Below, piece after piece: positions 36,068-45,401 of a stretch of DNA of 64,000 nt. How positions within the stretch are numbered: position 1 is the first letter of the stretch; every line of letters starts with the position of its first letter. A model generated the notes under the pieces. The model ran no database searches. It saw nothing but the letters and a program-made list of their open reading frames with translations, and was not told where the DNA came from. Made by a program: the position numbers and the translations under genes. This DNA comes from Pseudomonas putida (lineage in GTDB: Bacteria; Pseudomonadota; Gammaproteobacteria; Pseudomonadales; Pseudomonadaceae). The DNA lies in the NCBI RefSeq assembly GCF_022627325.1, contig NZ_JAETZZ010000006.1:124001-188000 (forward strand), written 5' to 3'.

Positions 36068-37574
36068 CGGCCATCGCCCGGCGCTGCAGGCTGCGCTTGC
36101 GCCAGATACGCAGCAGCGGCAGGCAGAGCATGAACACCACCAGTGCCCAGATGCCCATGCTGATCGAGCTCGACCACAGAATGCCCAGTTCGCCATTGGA
36201 AATCGACAGCGCACGGCGCAGGTTCTGCTCCATCAGGCCGCCCAGAATGAAGCCGAGCAGGATGGGCGAGAGCGGGAAGTCCAGCTTGCGCAGGATGTAG
36301 CCCATGATGCCGATGCCGACCATCAGGAACAGGTCGAAGGTGGTGGCGTGCACGGCGTACACACCGATCGCGGTGATGATCGCGATTACCGGCACCAGCG
36401 CCCAGTTCGGTACGGCGAGGATGCGCGTGAAGATGCGGATCATCGGGATGTTCAGGATCACCAGCATGATGTTGGCGACGAACAGCGAAGCGATCAGCCC
36501 CCAGACAATGTCAGGTTGCTGTTCGAACAGCAGGGGGCCGGGGGTGATGTTGTACAGGGTCAGTGCACCGATCATCACCGCCGTGGTGCCCGAGCCGGGA
36601 ACGCCCAGGGTCAGCATCGGCACCAGGGCGCCGCAGCAGGACGCGCCGATGGCCGTTTCCGGGGCAGCCAGGCCACGGGCATCGCCCTTGCCGAACTTGC
36701 CACTTTCGCCGGCGATACGCTTCTCGGTCATGTAGGCCACGGCGCTGGCCAGGGTCGCACCCGCACCTGGCAGCACGCCCATGATGAAACCAAGCACGCC
36801 ACAGCGAACATTGATGACGAACACCGAGGCCGCTTCCTTGAAGTTGAACAGCATGCGCCCCGTGGCTTTGACCGCCTGGTGGCCATGATGAGTCTTCTCC
36901 AGTAGCAGCAGGATTTCGCTGATCGAGAACAGGCCCAGCACCAGCACCACGAACTGGATACCGTCGGCTAGGTGCACGCTGTCACCGGTGAAGCGGTATA
37001 CGCCGCTGTTGGCGTCGATGCCCACCGCTGACAGGAACAGGCCGATCAGGGCGGCGATGAAGGTCTTCAGCGGTTTGTCCCCGGCCATGCCGCCCAACGC
37101 AACGATGGCGAACACCATCAGCACGAAGTACTCCGCCGGCCCGAAGGCGATCGCCCATTTCGCCAGCAGCGGGGCGAACAGCACCATGCCGCAGGTGGCG
37201 ATGAGTGCGCCGATGAACGAACTCCACGCCGACAGCGACAGGGCAACGCCAGCCAGGCCGTTGCGGGCCATCGGGTAGCCGTCCAGGGTGGTCATCACGG
37301 TCGAGGCTTCGCCCGGGATATTCAACAGGATCGAGCTGATCCGCCCGCCGTATTCGCAGCCCAGGTACACCGCTGCCAACAGGATCAGTGCCGACTCTGG
37401 GGGCAGGCCGAGGGCGAAGGCGATCGGGATCAGCAACGCCACGCCGTTGATCGGGCCCAGGCCCGGCAGCAGGCCGACCACGGTGCCGATGAGGGTGCCC
37501 GAAAGGGCGGTAACCAGGTTGTAGGGGGTCAGGGCAACGCCGAAGCCCTGGCCCAGGTAGCTCAAGGTATCCAT
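36060..37574 (-). CDS. tctA: Tripartite tricarboxylate transporter large permease TctA
   Basis: A 504-aa inner-membrane permease of about 12 helices that imports citrate or related acids together with TctB and the binding protein TctC. The conserved blocks GLLPGLGPINGVALLIPIAF and MGVLPGAGATLASAVAYMTEK are present, as is LGVPGSGTTAVMIGAL. It follows tctB by 3 bases in the operon. Confidence 0.93.
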   Translation of the reverse strand: MDTLSYLGQGFGVALTPYNLVTALSGTLIGTVVGLLPGLGPINGVALLIPIAFALGLPPESALILLAAVYLGCEYGGRISSILLNIPGEASTVMTTLDGYPMARNGLAGVALSLSAWSSFIGALIATCGMVLFAPLLAKWAIAFGPAEYFVLMVFAIVALGGMAGDKPLKTFIAALIGLFLSAVGIDANSGVYRFTGDSVHLADGIQFVVLVLGLFSISEILLLLEKTHHGHQAVKATGRMLFNFKEAASVFVINVRCGVLGFIMGVLPGAGATLASAVAYMTEKRIAGESGKFGKGDARGLAAPETAIGASCCGALVPMLTLGVPGSGTTAVMIGALTLYNITPGPLLFEQQPDIVWGLIASLFVANIMLVILNIPMIRIFTRILAVPNWALVPVIAIITAIGVYAVHATTFDLFLMVGIGIMGYILRKLDFPLSPILLGFILGGLMEQNLRRALSISNGELGILWSSSISMGIWALVVFMLCLPLLRIWRKRSLQRRAMADA

Positions 37575-37577
37575 CTG

Positions 37578-38036
37578 TCAGTTCTCCAGTACGCTCAGCA
37601 GGCCGAGGGGCAGGGGCACATCCATCACGCGGTCGAACAGCCAGTAGAGGAACAGGCTCATGCCCACCACCACGAGGGTGCTGTGCAACCAGCGGCCGCC
37701 GTACAAGCGGGCCATGGGGATGCCAACCAGGATGGCGCTGAGGATGAAGCCCAAGGCTTCAAAGGTGCTGGCGAAGACCAGCAGCAGGCCGACGCAGATA
37801 GCAATCTTGGTCAGGGTCGCGCGGTCCAGCGCAGGCTCGTCGTCCTTGTGCACGATGGGCGTGGGGCGTATGGCGAGATAGAGCAGGCCAAGGCTCATCA
37901 GGCCAAGCATCAGCAGCGGGTAGGCCCGTGGGCCGACCGGTTCGTAGGAAAAGGCCGCCTGGTAGGGCCAGGCCATCACGGCCAGGACGGCGCACAGCGC
38001 CAGCAGAGCCAGGGCGAAGATGCGTTGCAGGATCAT
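37578..38036 (-). CDS. tctB: Tripartite tricarboxylate transporter small permease TctB
   Basis: A 152-aa membrane protein with four predicted helices, typical of the small subunit. The sequence begins MILQRIFALALLALCAVLAVM and has the YPLLMLGLMSLGLLYLA segment. It lies between tctC and tctA in the operon. Confidence 0.88.
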   Translation of the reverse strand: MILQRIFALALLALCAVLAVMAWPYQAAFSYEPVGPRAYPLLMLGLMSLGLLYLAIRPTPIVHKDDEPALDRATLTKIAICVGLLLVFASTFEALGFILSAILVGIPMARLYGGRWLHSTLVVVGMSLFLYWLFDRVMDVPLPLGLLSVLEN

Positions 38037-38059
38037 TGGGAATCCTCATTGAGGTTGCA

Positions 38060-38150
38060 GTGGCCGTGCAGGCCTTTTCGCCGGCACGCTGGCTCCCTAC
38101 GCTGTAGCCGTGGGAGCCGACTTGCCGGTGATGTGGCCAGTACAGGCGCC
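38060..38150. repeat. Degenerate REP pair between tctC and tctB
   Basis: Two inverted copies of a Pseudomonas REP-like unit: left part GCCTTTTCGCCGGCACGCTGG (38072 region, reversed) and right part GTGGGAGCCGACTTGCCGG near 38109 ending GGCCAGTACAGGC (38133-38146). Within the operon they may give mRNA end protection of the tctC segment over tctBA. Confidence 0.6.
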
Positions 38151-38155
38151 CAGGC

Positions 38156-39136
38156 TTACTGAACCAGGCCAAATTCCTTGGCCAGTGCCTTGTAGTCCGC
38201 CACTTGCTTCTTCACATAGGTGTCCAGCTCTGCGCCGGTCATTGCGAACGGGAACAGCTCGCGCTGGTCACGCAGCTTGGCGAAGTCTTCAGAGGCAAGC
38301 ATCTTGTCGAAGGAGTCCTTCCACCAGGCATACTCCTCGTCGCTCACTTTCGGCCCAAGGTAGAAACCGCGCACCACCGGCCAGACGATGTCGTAGCCCT
38401 GTTCCTTGGCGGTTGGGATGTTTTTCATCTCCGGCTCGTCGAGGCGGTTTTCCGAGAACACGGCGAGGATGCGCATGTTGCCGCTCTGGATGTGGGGCAT
38501 GGAGTCGGAGATATCGGTGGAGCCGACCTGGATGTGGCCACCGAGCAGCGCAGTGGCGATCTCACCGCCACCTTCAAGGGCCACGTAGCGCAGGTCGCGC
38601 GGGTTGATGCCGGCGGCCTTGGCGATCAGGGCTGTCTGCATCCAGTCCTGGCTGCCGACGGTACCGCCAGAGCCGATCACCACCTTGCTCGGGTCTTTCT
38701 TCAGCGCTGCGACCAAGTCATCCAGGGTCTTGTAGGGTGAATCGCTTTTCACCGCGATGGCGCCGTAGCTGGTGCCGACCGCCGCCAACCATTTCACGGC
38801 ATTTTCGTCGAAGCGGCCGAATTTGCCCTGGGCCAGGTTGAGCAAGGAGCCGCTGGACCATGCCACCAAGGTGCCGGCATCCGCTGGGCGCTGCGCTACC
38901 ACCGCGTTGTAGGCCACTGCGCCGACACCACCTGGCATGTAGGTGACGCGCATCGGTTTGCTGAGGATCTTCTCCTGCACCAGGGCACTTTGCACCAGCT
39001 TGCAGGTCAGGTCGAAGCCGCCACCGGGCGAGGCCGGGGCGATGCATTCGGGGCGTTTGGGTTCGGCGGCGATGGCATGGCCGGCCAGCAGCAGGCAGCC
39101 GGTAGCCAGGGCGAGGCGGCGCAATGAAAAGGTCAT
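38156..39136 (-). CDS. tctC: Periplasmic tricarboxylate-binding protein TctC
   Basis: A 326-aa exported solute receptor of the TTT/Bug family. The signal peptide ends near residue 23 (GHAIAAEP). PGGGFDLTCKLVQSAL is the ligand-binding helix motif, and MPGGVGAVAYNAV and VVIGSGGTVGSQDW are typical. It starts the transporter part of the operon, 31 bases after the porin gene. The leader has AACAACAAC before the CGGAGA ribosome site (Crc-type motif at 39154-39162). Confidence 0.92.
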   Translation of the reverse strand: MTFSLRRLALATGCLLLAGHAIAAEPKRPECIAPASPGGGFDLTCKLVQSALVQEKILSKPMRVTYMPGGVGAVAYNAVVAQRPADAGTLVAWSSGSLLNLAQGKFGRFDENAVKWLAAVGTSYGAIAVKSDSPYKTLDDLVAALKKDPSKVVIGSGGTVGSQDWMQTALIAKAAGINPRDLRYVALEGGGEIATALLGGHIQVGSTDISDSMPHIQSGNMRILAVFSENRLDEPEMKNIPTAKEQGYDIVWPVVRGFYLGPKVSDEEYAWWKDSFDKMLASEDFAKLRDQRELFPFAMTGAELDTYVKKQVADYKALAKEFGLVQ

Positions 39137-39153
39137 CGTCTATCTCCGTTAGC

Positions 39154-39162
39154 GTTGTTGTT
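39154..39162 (-). promoter_or_regulatory. Candidate Crc/Hfq motif before tctC
   Basis: AACAACAAC on the minus strand, just before the tctC ribosome site, fits the AAnAAnAA catabolite activity motif. Confidence 0.45.
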
Positions 39163-39167
39163 ATGGG

Positions 39168-40457
39168 TTACCACAGGGCGACGCTGTAGCTCACCAGCAG
39201 CCGTACTTCGTCGGCATCGCGGGCGAAATTCGAGCGGAAGGTCGCGTTGCGCAGGCGCACGGCGACGTTTTTCAACGGGCCGCTTTGAACCACGTACTTG
39301 AACTCGGTATTACGTTCCCACTCCTTGCCCTCGCTGCCATCGGCGCGGCTGACGTTGTCGCCGTTGATGTAGCGGGTCATGAAGGTCAGGCCCGGAATGC
39401 CCAGCGCCGCGAAGTTGTAGTCGTAGCGCACTTGCCACGAGCGCTCGTCGGCCCCGGCGAAGTCGTTGATCTGCACGAAGTTGACCAGGTATGGGTTGGC
39501 ACCATCGACATAAGGGAAGGCGCTGTCACCTGACAGGTGCTGGTAGGCGGCGCTCACCTTGTGCCCGCCCAAGGCATAGCTGAACATGCCGTTGACGGTG
39601 GTGTTGTCGATGCTACCGGCCTTGGCCTGGCCCTGATCGTCGCTCACGGCCAGGCGCAGGTCGGCACCGAAGGTGCCCGGGCCCCAAGGCTGGGTGGCGA
39701 CCATGCCGAGGAAGTGCTGGCGGTAGATGTCGTCGAGTTGGGCGAAGTGGTAGCTGCCGGTGATGCGATCGGTGAACTGGTAGTCGACGCCCCCCAGGTC
39801 GAGGTTGTCGGCCGAGAACGTGCCGCCGAAGCGGCCGTTCTTGTTGTTCAGGGCCAGGTCTTCCCAGTTGGTGTCATTGCGATCCTTGACCTTCTCCAGC
39901 CGCCCGCCGGTGAAGGTGAGGTGCTTGATCTCCTTGGAGGTGACCAGGCCGCCCTCGAAGGTTTGCGGCAGAATGCGCCCGTCGTTGGGCTGCAGGGTCG
40001 GCAGTTCGGGGATCAGCGAGCCGATTTTCAGTTCGGTCTGGGACACTTTCACTTTGCCGGTCAGGCCGAGTTTGGAGTACTCATCGGCGGCCTTGCCATC
40101 ATCGTGGGTCGGCAACAGCCCAGAGCCTGCGCGGTCGGGGCTTGAGTCGAGCTTGATGCCGAGCATGCCCAAGGCGTCCAGGCCAAAGCCCACGGTGCCG
40201 TCGGTGTAGCCGGACTCAAAGTTGAGCATCAAGCCCTGGGCCCACTCGTCGCGCTTGGACTGCTGCGCACTGGTGCCGTCGCGAAAGTCGCGGTTGAAGT
40301 ACATGTTGCGGGTTTCGAAGGTTGCCGTGCTGTCTTCGAAGAAGGCGGCCTGGCTCATCGGGGCGACGCCGGCCAGCGCGAAGGCACAAGCGTAGGCGTA
40401 TGGGCGTGCGGAAAGGGAACGGGTAGGCGCGAACGCCTGCGGCTGCGATGACAGCAT
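39168..40457 (-). CDS. opdH: OprD-family outer-membrane porin, OpdH-like
   Basis: A 429-aa beta-barrel porin of the OprD family. The signal peptide ends at ...PMSQAAFF (about residue 34). STATFETRNMYFNRDF is the family N-terminal strand, the middle is barrel-like with alternating aromatics, and it ends with a C-terminal hydrophobic strand, SYSVALW. Position at the head of the tctCBA operon matches the tricarboxylate-specific OpdH. I chose ATG 40457; GTG 40493 in frame has no better ribosome site. Confidence 0.88.
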   Translation of the reverse strand: MLSSQPQAFAPTRSLSARPYAYACAFALAGVAPMSQAAFFEDSTATFETRNMYFNRDFRDGTSAQQSKRDEWAQGLMLNFESGYTDGTVGFGLDALGMLGIKLDSSPDRAGSGLLPTHDDGKAADEYSKLGLTGKVKVSQTELKIGSLIPELPTLQPNDGRILPQTFEGGLVTSKEIKHLTFTGGRLEKVKDRNDTNWEDLALNNKNGRFGGTFSADNLDLGGVDYQFTDRITGSYHFAQLDDIYRQHFLGMVATQPWGPGTFGADLRLAVSDDQGQAKAGSIDNTTVNGMFSYALGGHKVSAAYQHLSGDSAFPYVDGANPYLVNFVQINDFAGADERSWQVRYDYNFAALGIPGLTFMTRYINGDNVSRADGSEGKEWERNTEFKYVVQSGPLKNVAVRLRNATFRSNFARDADEVRLLVSYSVALW

Positions 40458-40470
40458 CGAGGATGACTCC

Positions 40471-40485
40471 GTTATTGTTCTTATT
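40471..40485 (-). promoter_or_regulatory. Candidate Crc/Hfq motif before the porin gene
   Basis: AATAAGAACAATAAC on the minus strand gives five successive AAN triplets directly before the ACGGAG ribosome site. It is a strong match to the P. putida Crc/Hfq target motif. Confidence 0.6.
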
Positions 40486-40549
40486 GGTTGCACCTTGCTG
40501 GTGCTTTTTTTCGGCGCATGGGGCGACCGTGGTGCGATGCTAGGTAACG

Positions 40550-40581
40550 AACCTTTCGCTAACCTTTCAGCCTGAAAGGTT
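40550..40581. promoter_or_regulatory. TctD-type operator: AACCTTTC direct repeat and dyad
   Basis: AACCTTTC occurs at 40550-40557 and 40561-40568, one helical turn (11 bases) apart, as expected for an OmpR-class regulator. The second copy also forms AACCTTTCA-N3-TGAAAGGTT (40561-40581). The site lies between the divergent porin/tctCBA operon and tctDE. Confidence 0.6.
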
Positions 40582-40657
40582 TGTTACGAGGGGCTTCACA
40601 GACCGGGCGACAGCGGTACACTCCGCGCCACCGCCCCACCCGAGCAGGGAGAATCCG

Positions 40658-41329
40658 ATGCGTGTGCTGCTGGTCGAAGACCACGTACAACTGGCCGAAA
40701 GCGTGGCCCAGGCCCTGAAGAGCCATGGCTTGACCGTGGATGTGCTGCATGATGGCGTGGCCGCCGACCTGGCGCTGGCCAGCGAGGAGTACGCCGTTGC
40801 CGTGCTCGACGTGGGCTTGCCGCGCATGGACGGCTTTGAAGTGCTGGCCCGCCTGCGTGGGCGCGGCAAGACCCTGCCGGTGCTGATGCTGACTGCGCGC
40901 AGCGATGTGAAGGACCGGGTGCATGGCCTGAACCTGGGCGCCGACGACTACCTGGCCAAACCTTTTGAGCTGACCGAGCTGGAAGCACGGGTCAAGGCGC
41001 TGCTGCGGCGCAGCGTACTGGGCGGCGAGCGCCAGCAACGCTGCGGTCCGCTGGTGTATGACCTTGATACCCGGCGGTTCACCCTGGGCGAGGACACCTT
41101 GACCCTGACCTCCCGTGAACAGAGCGTACTCGAGGCGCTGATCGCCCGGCCCGGCCGGGTGATGAGCAAGGAGCAGTTGGCCGCCCAGGTCTTTGGCCTG
41201 GACGAAGAGGCCAGCCCTGACGCCATCGAAATCTACATCCACCGCCTGCGCAAGAAGCTCGACGGCCAGCCGGTGGCCATTGTCACATTCCGCGGCCTCG
41301 GCTACCTGCTCGAGCACCGCGATGCGTGA
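40658..41329 (+). CDS. tctD: OmpR-family response regulator TctD
   Basis: A 223-aa response regulator. The receiver domain carries the acidic pair VEDH and phospho-acceptor Asp51 (AVLDVGLPRMDG), with the conserved Lys in LAKPFEL. The C-terminal winged helix (LTLTSREQSVLEALIARPGRVMSKEQL to EIYIHRLRKKL) binds DNA. It is divergent from and probably activates the porin/tctCBA operon in response to citrate sensed by TctE. Confidence 0.92.
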   Translation: MRVLLVEDHVQLAESVAQALKSHGLTVDVLHDGVAADLALASEEYAVAVLDVGLPRMDGFEVLARLRGRGKTLPVLMLTARSDVKDRVHGLNLGADDYLAKPFELTELEARVKALLRRSVLGGERQQRCGPLVYDLDTRRFTLGEDTLTLTSREQSVLEALIARPGRVMSKEQLAAQVFGLDEEASPDAIEIYIHRLRKKLDGQPVAIVTFRGLGYLLEHRDA

Positions 41330-42701
41330 CAATGGCAGCCTGCGCGGGCGCTTGCTGGGCAACCTGGCGCTGCTGCTGGTCGTGCTGATGCTGGCCAGCG
41401 GCCTGAGCGCCTACTGGAATGGGCGCGAGGCTGCCGATACGGCCTATGACCGGACCTTGCTGGCATCGGCGCGGACCATCGCCGCCGGCCTGTCCCAGCG
41501 CGACGGTACCCTCAGCGCGGACGTGCCCTACGTGGCGCTGGACACCTTTGCCTACGACAGTGCCGGGCGCATCTACTACCAGGTGCTGGACATCAACCAG
41601 AAACTGATCTCGGGCTACGAGAACCTGCCGCCCCCGCCGCCAGGCACACCGCGTACGGACGATTACCCGGCGCTGGCGCGCTTCTACAACGCCACCTACC
41701 TCGGGCAGGACGTGCGCGTGGTCAGCCTGCTCAAGGCTGTGAGCGAGCCGAACATGAACGGCATGGCTGAAATCCGGGTGGCCGAGACCGAGGAGGCGCG
41801 GGTGAGCATGGCCCGTGGGCTGATGGCCGACACCCTGCTGCGCCTGGGTATGCTGGCGCTCGGGGCATTGGGGATGGTCTGGTTCGCGGTGAGTGCGGCG
41901 CTGCGCCCGCTGGAGCGTCTGCGCAAAGCCGTGGAAGAGCGTCAGCCGGATGACCTGCGCGCGCTGCCGCTGGTACAGGTGCAGCGTGAGCTTGACCCGC
42001 TGGTGCGTGCCTTGAATCACTTCACCGAACGCTTGCGAGGGCAGTTCGAGCGCCAGGCGCAATTCATTGCCGAGGCCGCCCACGAACTGCGCACGCCGTT
42101 GGCGGCCCTCAAGGCGCGGGTCGAACTGGGCTTGCGGGCGAAACAGCCCGAACAGTGGCACCAGACGCTGGAGTCTGCCGCCCAAGGCACTGACAGGCTG
42201 ACCCATCTGGCCAACCAGCTGTTGTCGTTGGCCCGTGTGGAAAATGGCGCCCGGGCAATCGCCGAGGGTGGCGCTCAGCGCCTGGACCTCAGCCAACTGG
42301 CCCGCGAGCTGGGCATGGCCATGGCGCCGCTGGCGCATAAACGCGGTGTGGCCTTGGCGCTGGAGGCCGCGGCGCCGGTGTGGCTCAAAGGTGAGCCGAC
42401 CTTGCTCAACGAATTGCTCAGCAACCTGATGGACAACGCGCTGGCCCATACCCCGGCGGGCGGTAACGTGATCTTGCGGGTGCTGGCGCCAGCGATACTG
42501 GAGGTCGAGGATGATGGCCCCGGTATTCCCGAAGATGAGCGCGAGCGGGTGTTCGAGCGCTTCTATCGACGCAGCGCCCAAGGCACTGGCTTGGGGTTGG
42601 CGATCGTCGGTGAGATCTGTCGCGCGCACCTGGCGCAGATCAGTCTGCACGACGGCGAGAAGGGCGGGCTGAAAGTGCGCGTGAGTTTTATCGCTGACTG
42701 A
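41322..42701 (+). CDS. tctE: Sensor histidine kinase TctE
   Basis: A 459-aa membrane kinase with a helix at about 12-32, a periplasmic 2CSK_N sensing domain, a second helix (about 170-192), a HAMP-like linker, HisKA with AEAAHELRTPLAALKARVELGL, and an ATPase domain (LMDNALAHTP, DDGPGIPEDERERVFERFYR, GTGLGLAIV). ATG 41322 overlaps tctD by 8 bases. The partner is TctD; the signal is inferred to be citrate or another tricarboxylate. Confidence 0.92.
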   Translation: MRDNGSLRGRLLGNLALLLVVLMLASGLSAYWNGREAADTAYDRTLLASARTIAAGLSQRDGTLSADVPYVALDTFAYDSAGRIYYQVLDINQKLISGYENLPPPPPGTPRTDDYPALARFYNATYLGQDVRVVSLLKAVSEPNMNGMAEIRVAETEEARVSMARGLMADTLLRLGMLALGALGMVWFAVSAALRPLERLRKAVEERQPDDLRALPLVQVQRELDPLVRALNHFTERLRGQFERQAQFIAEAAHELRTPLAALKARVELGLRAKQPEQWHQTLESAAQGTDRLTHLANQLLSLARVENGARAIAEGGAQRLDLSQLARELGMAMAPLAHKRGVALALEAAAPVWLKGEPTLLNELLSNLMDNALAHTPAGGNVILRVLAPAILEVEDDGPGIPEDERERVFERFYRRSAQGTGLGLAIVGEICRAHLAQISLHDGEKGGLKVRVSFIAD

Positions 42702-42712
42702 GGCCTTGCCTG

Positions 42713-42736
42713 CGCGGCACCGTTGGCGGGCAAGGC
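42713..42736. terminator. Dyad between convergent tctE and HDOD genes
   Basis: GCCTTGCC-N8-GGCAAGGC lies in the 39-base gap between the two convergent stops, so it could end transcription from both sides. No T run is present, so strength is uncertain. Confidence 0.4.
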
Positions 42737-42740
42737 ACGG

Positions 42741-43547
42741 CTAGCGCAGCATGCTGCGCGCTTCCAGCAGCTCGCCAACCTCCAGCTCCGTGCCAAACGG
42801 CAACCCCAGGTGGCGATAGGCCGGCAACGCCGCCAGAGGCCGGCTGCGCCCGCGCTGGCTGAGGCAGCGGGCGATCTGCACCACGTCGATGTAGTCGATT
42901 TTGTCGGTGCGCCGGTCCAGGTCCTGCACCTGGCTTGGCAGGTTGACCAATTGCTCGGGGAATTCCCATGACGAAAGGATCTTGTCCCCCAGCACAGGCT
43001 GGATCTGCTCGATCACGTAGTGCAGGCATACCGGGTCCGAGAGCAGTTCGTTGTGCTCTTCGGCGTAGATCAGTACCGGCAGCGCGCCAATCTGGTTGAC
43101 CAGGCCGCCGAGGGTAGCCTGGTCAGGCTTGAGGTGGGTGAAACGACGGCAGATTTCATAGCTGATGCCCGCGACTTCCAGGCTGTTCGCCCAGATATCC
43201 CGTAGTTTTTGCTCAACTGCCGCTGAGCGTGCGTGGAAGATCTGTTCGATCACCAGGCCGATGGCCAGGTTGCAGCTGTAGTTGATGCCCAGGCGGGTGA
43301 TGGCCGTATGCAGGTCGGTGACCTCGATCGCCGCCCGCAGCAGGGGGCTGTTCACTACCTTGATCAGGCGGGCGGAGAGGGCCGCATCGCGGCCAATCAC
43401 CTTGCTCAGGGCAGCAACGCTGATTTCCGTGTCCTCGGCGGCCTCACGGATGCTCAAGGCAACTTCCGGAAGGGTCGGCAGGACCAGGTCATCGTTGGCG
43501 ATGGCAGCCAGCAACTGTGCTTGAACCATCTCGGCCAGCTTGTTCAT
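42741..43547 (-). CDS. HDOD-domain signalling protein
   Basis: A 268-aa protein made of one HDOD domain: LPTLPEVALSIREAAEDTEISVAALSKVIGRDAALSARLIKVVNSPLL (about residues 24-71), followed by the helical block with LGGLVNQIGALPVLIYAEEH. The catalytic HD pair of true HD hydrolases is absent, as usual for HDOD, so it probably acts through protein contacts. The target is unknown. Confidence 0.85.
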   Translation of the reverse strand: MNKLAEMVQAQLLAAIANDDLVLPTLPEVALSIREAAEDTEISVAALSKVIGRDAALSARLIKVVNSPLLRAAIEVTDLHTAITRLGINYSCNLAIGLVIEQIFHARSAAVEQKLRDIWANSLEVAGISYEICRRFTHLKPDQATLGGLVNQIGALPVLIYAEEHNELLSDPVCLHYVIEQIQPVLGDKILSSWEFPEQLVNLPSQVQDLDRRTDKIDYIDVVQIARCLSQRGRSRPLAALPAYRHLGLPFGTELEVGELLEARSMLR

Positions 43548-43578
43548 TTACTTCTCTACAGCAGGGGTGGCGGGCTGG

Positions 43579-44520
43579 TCAGCGCTGGATTTCCCGGTCG
43601 CGATCCAGTTCGTAGGGTAGGCTCGAAACCTGCAGGCGTGGGCCTTGCAGGCTGCCCAGGTGCAGGTTGTCATCCTCCACGGCCTCGGCACTGAGTACCG
43701 CTAGCAGTTCGCAGCCCTGGCCCGTGCCAGCGGCAATGACCACTTCGCCAACCGATGAGCCATGGGTCGGCGAGAAGATCTGCGCCCCTGGGGCAGGAAT
43801 AGCTTGCTGGTCCAGCAGCAGGCGGTACTGGCGTCGCTTGAGCTTGCCCAGATACTGCATGCGCGCGACGATTTCCTGGCCGGTGTAGCAGCCTTTCTTG
43901 AAACTCACGCCATCGACCGCCTGCAAATTGATCATCTGCGGGATGAACAGCTCACGGGTCGGGCCCATGACCTGGCCGATGCCGGCACGGACCTGCCCCA
44001 GCAGCCAGTCGTTCAGCGGTGCTTCAGGCAATGAGGTTGCCAGTTTTTCGCGCACGCTGGCGGCGGCGTCCGCCGGTACCCAAAGCTCCACGCGCCCCTC
44101 GGAGACGGCCACGGCGATCAGGCCTTCATGGCGTTCGGTGGCGCCCGCGTTGGTCGGCACCTTCAAACCCAAGGCCAGCAGCGCCGCATCACCGCCCTGC
44201 AGGCCGAAACGCGCCCAGGCAGCGCTTTCGTCGCTGAGCGTGGCCTTGGAAAACACAGCGTACTTTTTCAGGTCGGCCAGCTGTGCCTCGAGCAGCTCGC
44301 TGGCCATGGCCAACAGGTAGCCGTTGCCTTCGGGCAGGATGCGGAAGCTCGACTGCATGCGCCCCTTGACCATGCAGCGGGCGCCCAGGCTAGCGTACTC
44401 GGGGCTGAGGTAGTTGATGTTGCAGGTCAATTGGCCCTGCAGGAACTTGCCGGCATCGGAGCCGCGGACGGCGAGGATGCCCTCGTGGGACAGCGGGCAG
44501 TAGAAAGCGGAATCGGCCAT
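43579..44520 (-). CDS. ygfZ: Folate-binding protein YgfZ (iron-sulfur cluster repair)
   Basis: A 313-aa tetrahydrofolate-binding protein that supports maturation or repair of Fe-S enzymes. The hallmark motif KGCYTGQEIVARMQYLG (functional Cys about residue 207) is intact. It is divergent from sdhE, which likewise serves an Fe-S/flavin enzyme (succinate dehydrogenase). Confidence 0.93.
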   Translation of the reverse strand: MADSAFYCPLSHEGILAVRGSDAGKFLQGQLTCNINYLSPEYASLGARCMVKGRMQSSFRILPEGNGYLLAMASELLEAQLADLKKYAVFSKATLSDESAAWARFGLQGGDAALLALGLKVPTNAGATERHEGLIAVAVSEGRVELWVPADAAASVREKLATSLPEAPLNDWLLGQVRAGIGQVMGPTRELFIPQMINLQAVDGVSFKKGCYTGQEIVARMQYLGKLKRRQYRLLLDQQAIPAPGAQIFSPTHGSSVGEVVIAAGTGQGCELLAVLSAEAVEDDNLHLGSLQGPRLQVSSLPYELDRDREIQR

Positions 44521-44653
44521 GGGGGATCGCGGTGGCTAAAGACTGGCGGCCATCATAGAACGCCAGTAACAAAATAGGTAGGTGACTAGACCAACGCCTC
44601 GTGCCGCTTCGTGCGCCTGGCTGTATACTGGCCGCCCATTTGAGGAGGGCCCC

Positions 44654-44908
44654 ATGGTCGAACAAACTGAACTCAACCGGCTTTTCTGGCACAGCCGTCG
44701 CGGCATGCTGGAACTCGACGTACTGCTGGTGCCTTTCACCCAGGAGGTCTACCCGACCCTGAGCGAAGCCGATCGCGAACTCTACGTTCGCCTGTTGAGC
44801 TGTGAGGATCAGGATATGTTCGGCTGGTTCATGGAGCGTACCGAGTCCGAAGACCCGGAGCTGCAGCGCATGGTTCGCATCATTCTGGACCGTGTCCAGC
44901 CCAAGTGA
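44654..44908 (+). CDS. sdhE: Succinate dehydrogenase assembly factor SdhE
   Basis: An 84-aa protein that attaches FAD to SdhA. The family motif RGMLELD (RGxxE) is at about residue 16, and [27 protein letters not shown] follows. A GAGGAGG ribosome site precedes ATG 44654. The ygfX gene overlaps its 3' end. Confidence 0.94.
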   Translation: MVEQTELNRLFWHSRRGMLELDVLLVPFTQEVYPTLSEADRELYVRLLSCEDQDMFGWFMERTESEDPELQRMVRIILDRVQPK

Positions 44909-45350
44909 ATGTTTCGAGTGCCGTTGGCAGGGTTCGCGCCTGCTGCTGGCGGCCTACCTGATCTGCCAGGTGCTGGCGTTGCTGGCCTTGTGGCTGAGTG
45001 CGCTGCCCTGGTGGTTTTCCCTCGCTGTCTCTGGCGCTTGCCTGGCCCACGCCCGCTGGGTGATCCCTCGACGCATACTGCTGACCCATGCTCAAGCCGT
45101 CACTGGCCTGCGCCGGGATGCAGCGGGCTGGCAGCTTTTCAGCCGTGCCGGGGGCTGGCAGGCGGTGCGCCTGTGTCGCGACAGCGTGGCGCTGCCGGGC
45201 CTGGTGGTATTGCGGTTCACAAGGCCTGGGCGCTGGCTGGCCGAGAGCCAGTGCGTTGTCGGCGATGCCACGGCGGCTGATCAGCATCGGCGTCTGCGGG
45301 TACGGCTGAAATTCAGCCGGCGCCGGTGGGCAGAGGTCGCGGCCCGCTAG
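44892..45350 (+). CDS. YgfX/CptA-like membrane protein
   Basis: A 152-aa protein starting with GTG 44892 ([18 protein letters not shown]) and overlapping sdhE by 17 bases, the usual sdhE-ygfX arrangement. Two membrane helices (about residues 17-55) are followed by a soluble C-terminal domain. In enterobacteria YgfX was reported as a cytoskeleton-inhibiting partner of SdhE, but its role in Pseudomonas is not established. Confidence 0.8.
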   Translation: MSSPSECFECRWQGSRLLLAAYLICQVLALLALWLSALPWWFSLAVSGACLAHARWVIPRRILLTHAQAVTGLRRDAAGWQLFSRAGGWQAVRLCRDSVALPGLVVLRFTRPGRWLAESQCVVGDATAADQHRRLRVRLKFSRRRWAEVAAR

Positions 45351-45401
45351 GCAGGCGCCGCGTCTGCCCTTGCGGTTTGCCTGCCAAAGCGGCATCGACC
45401 C

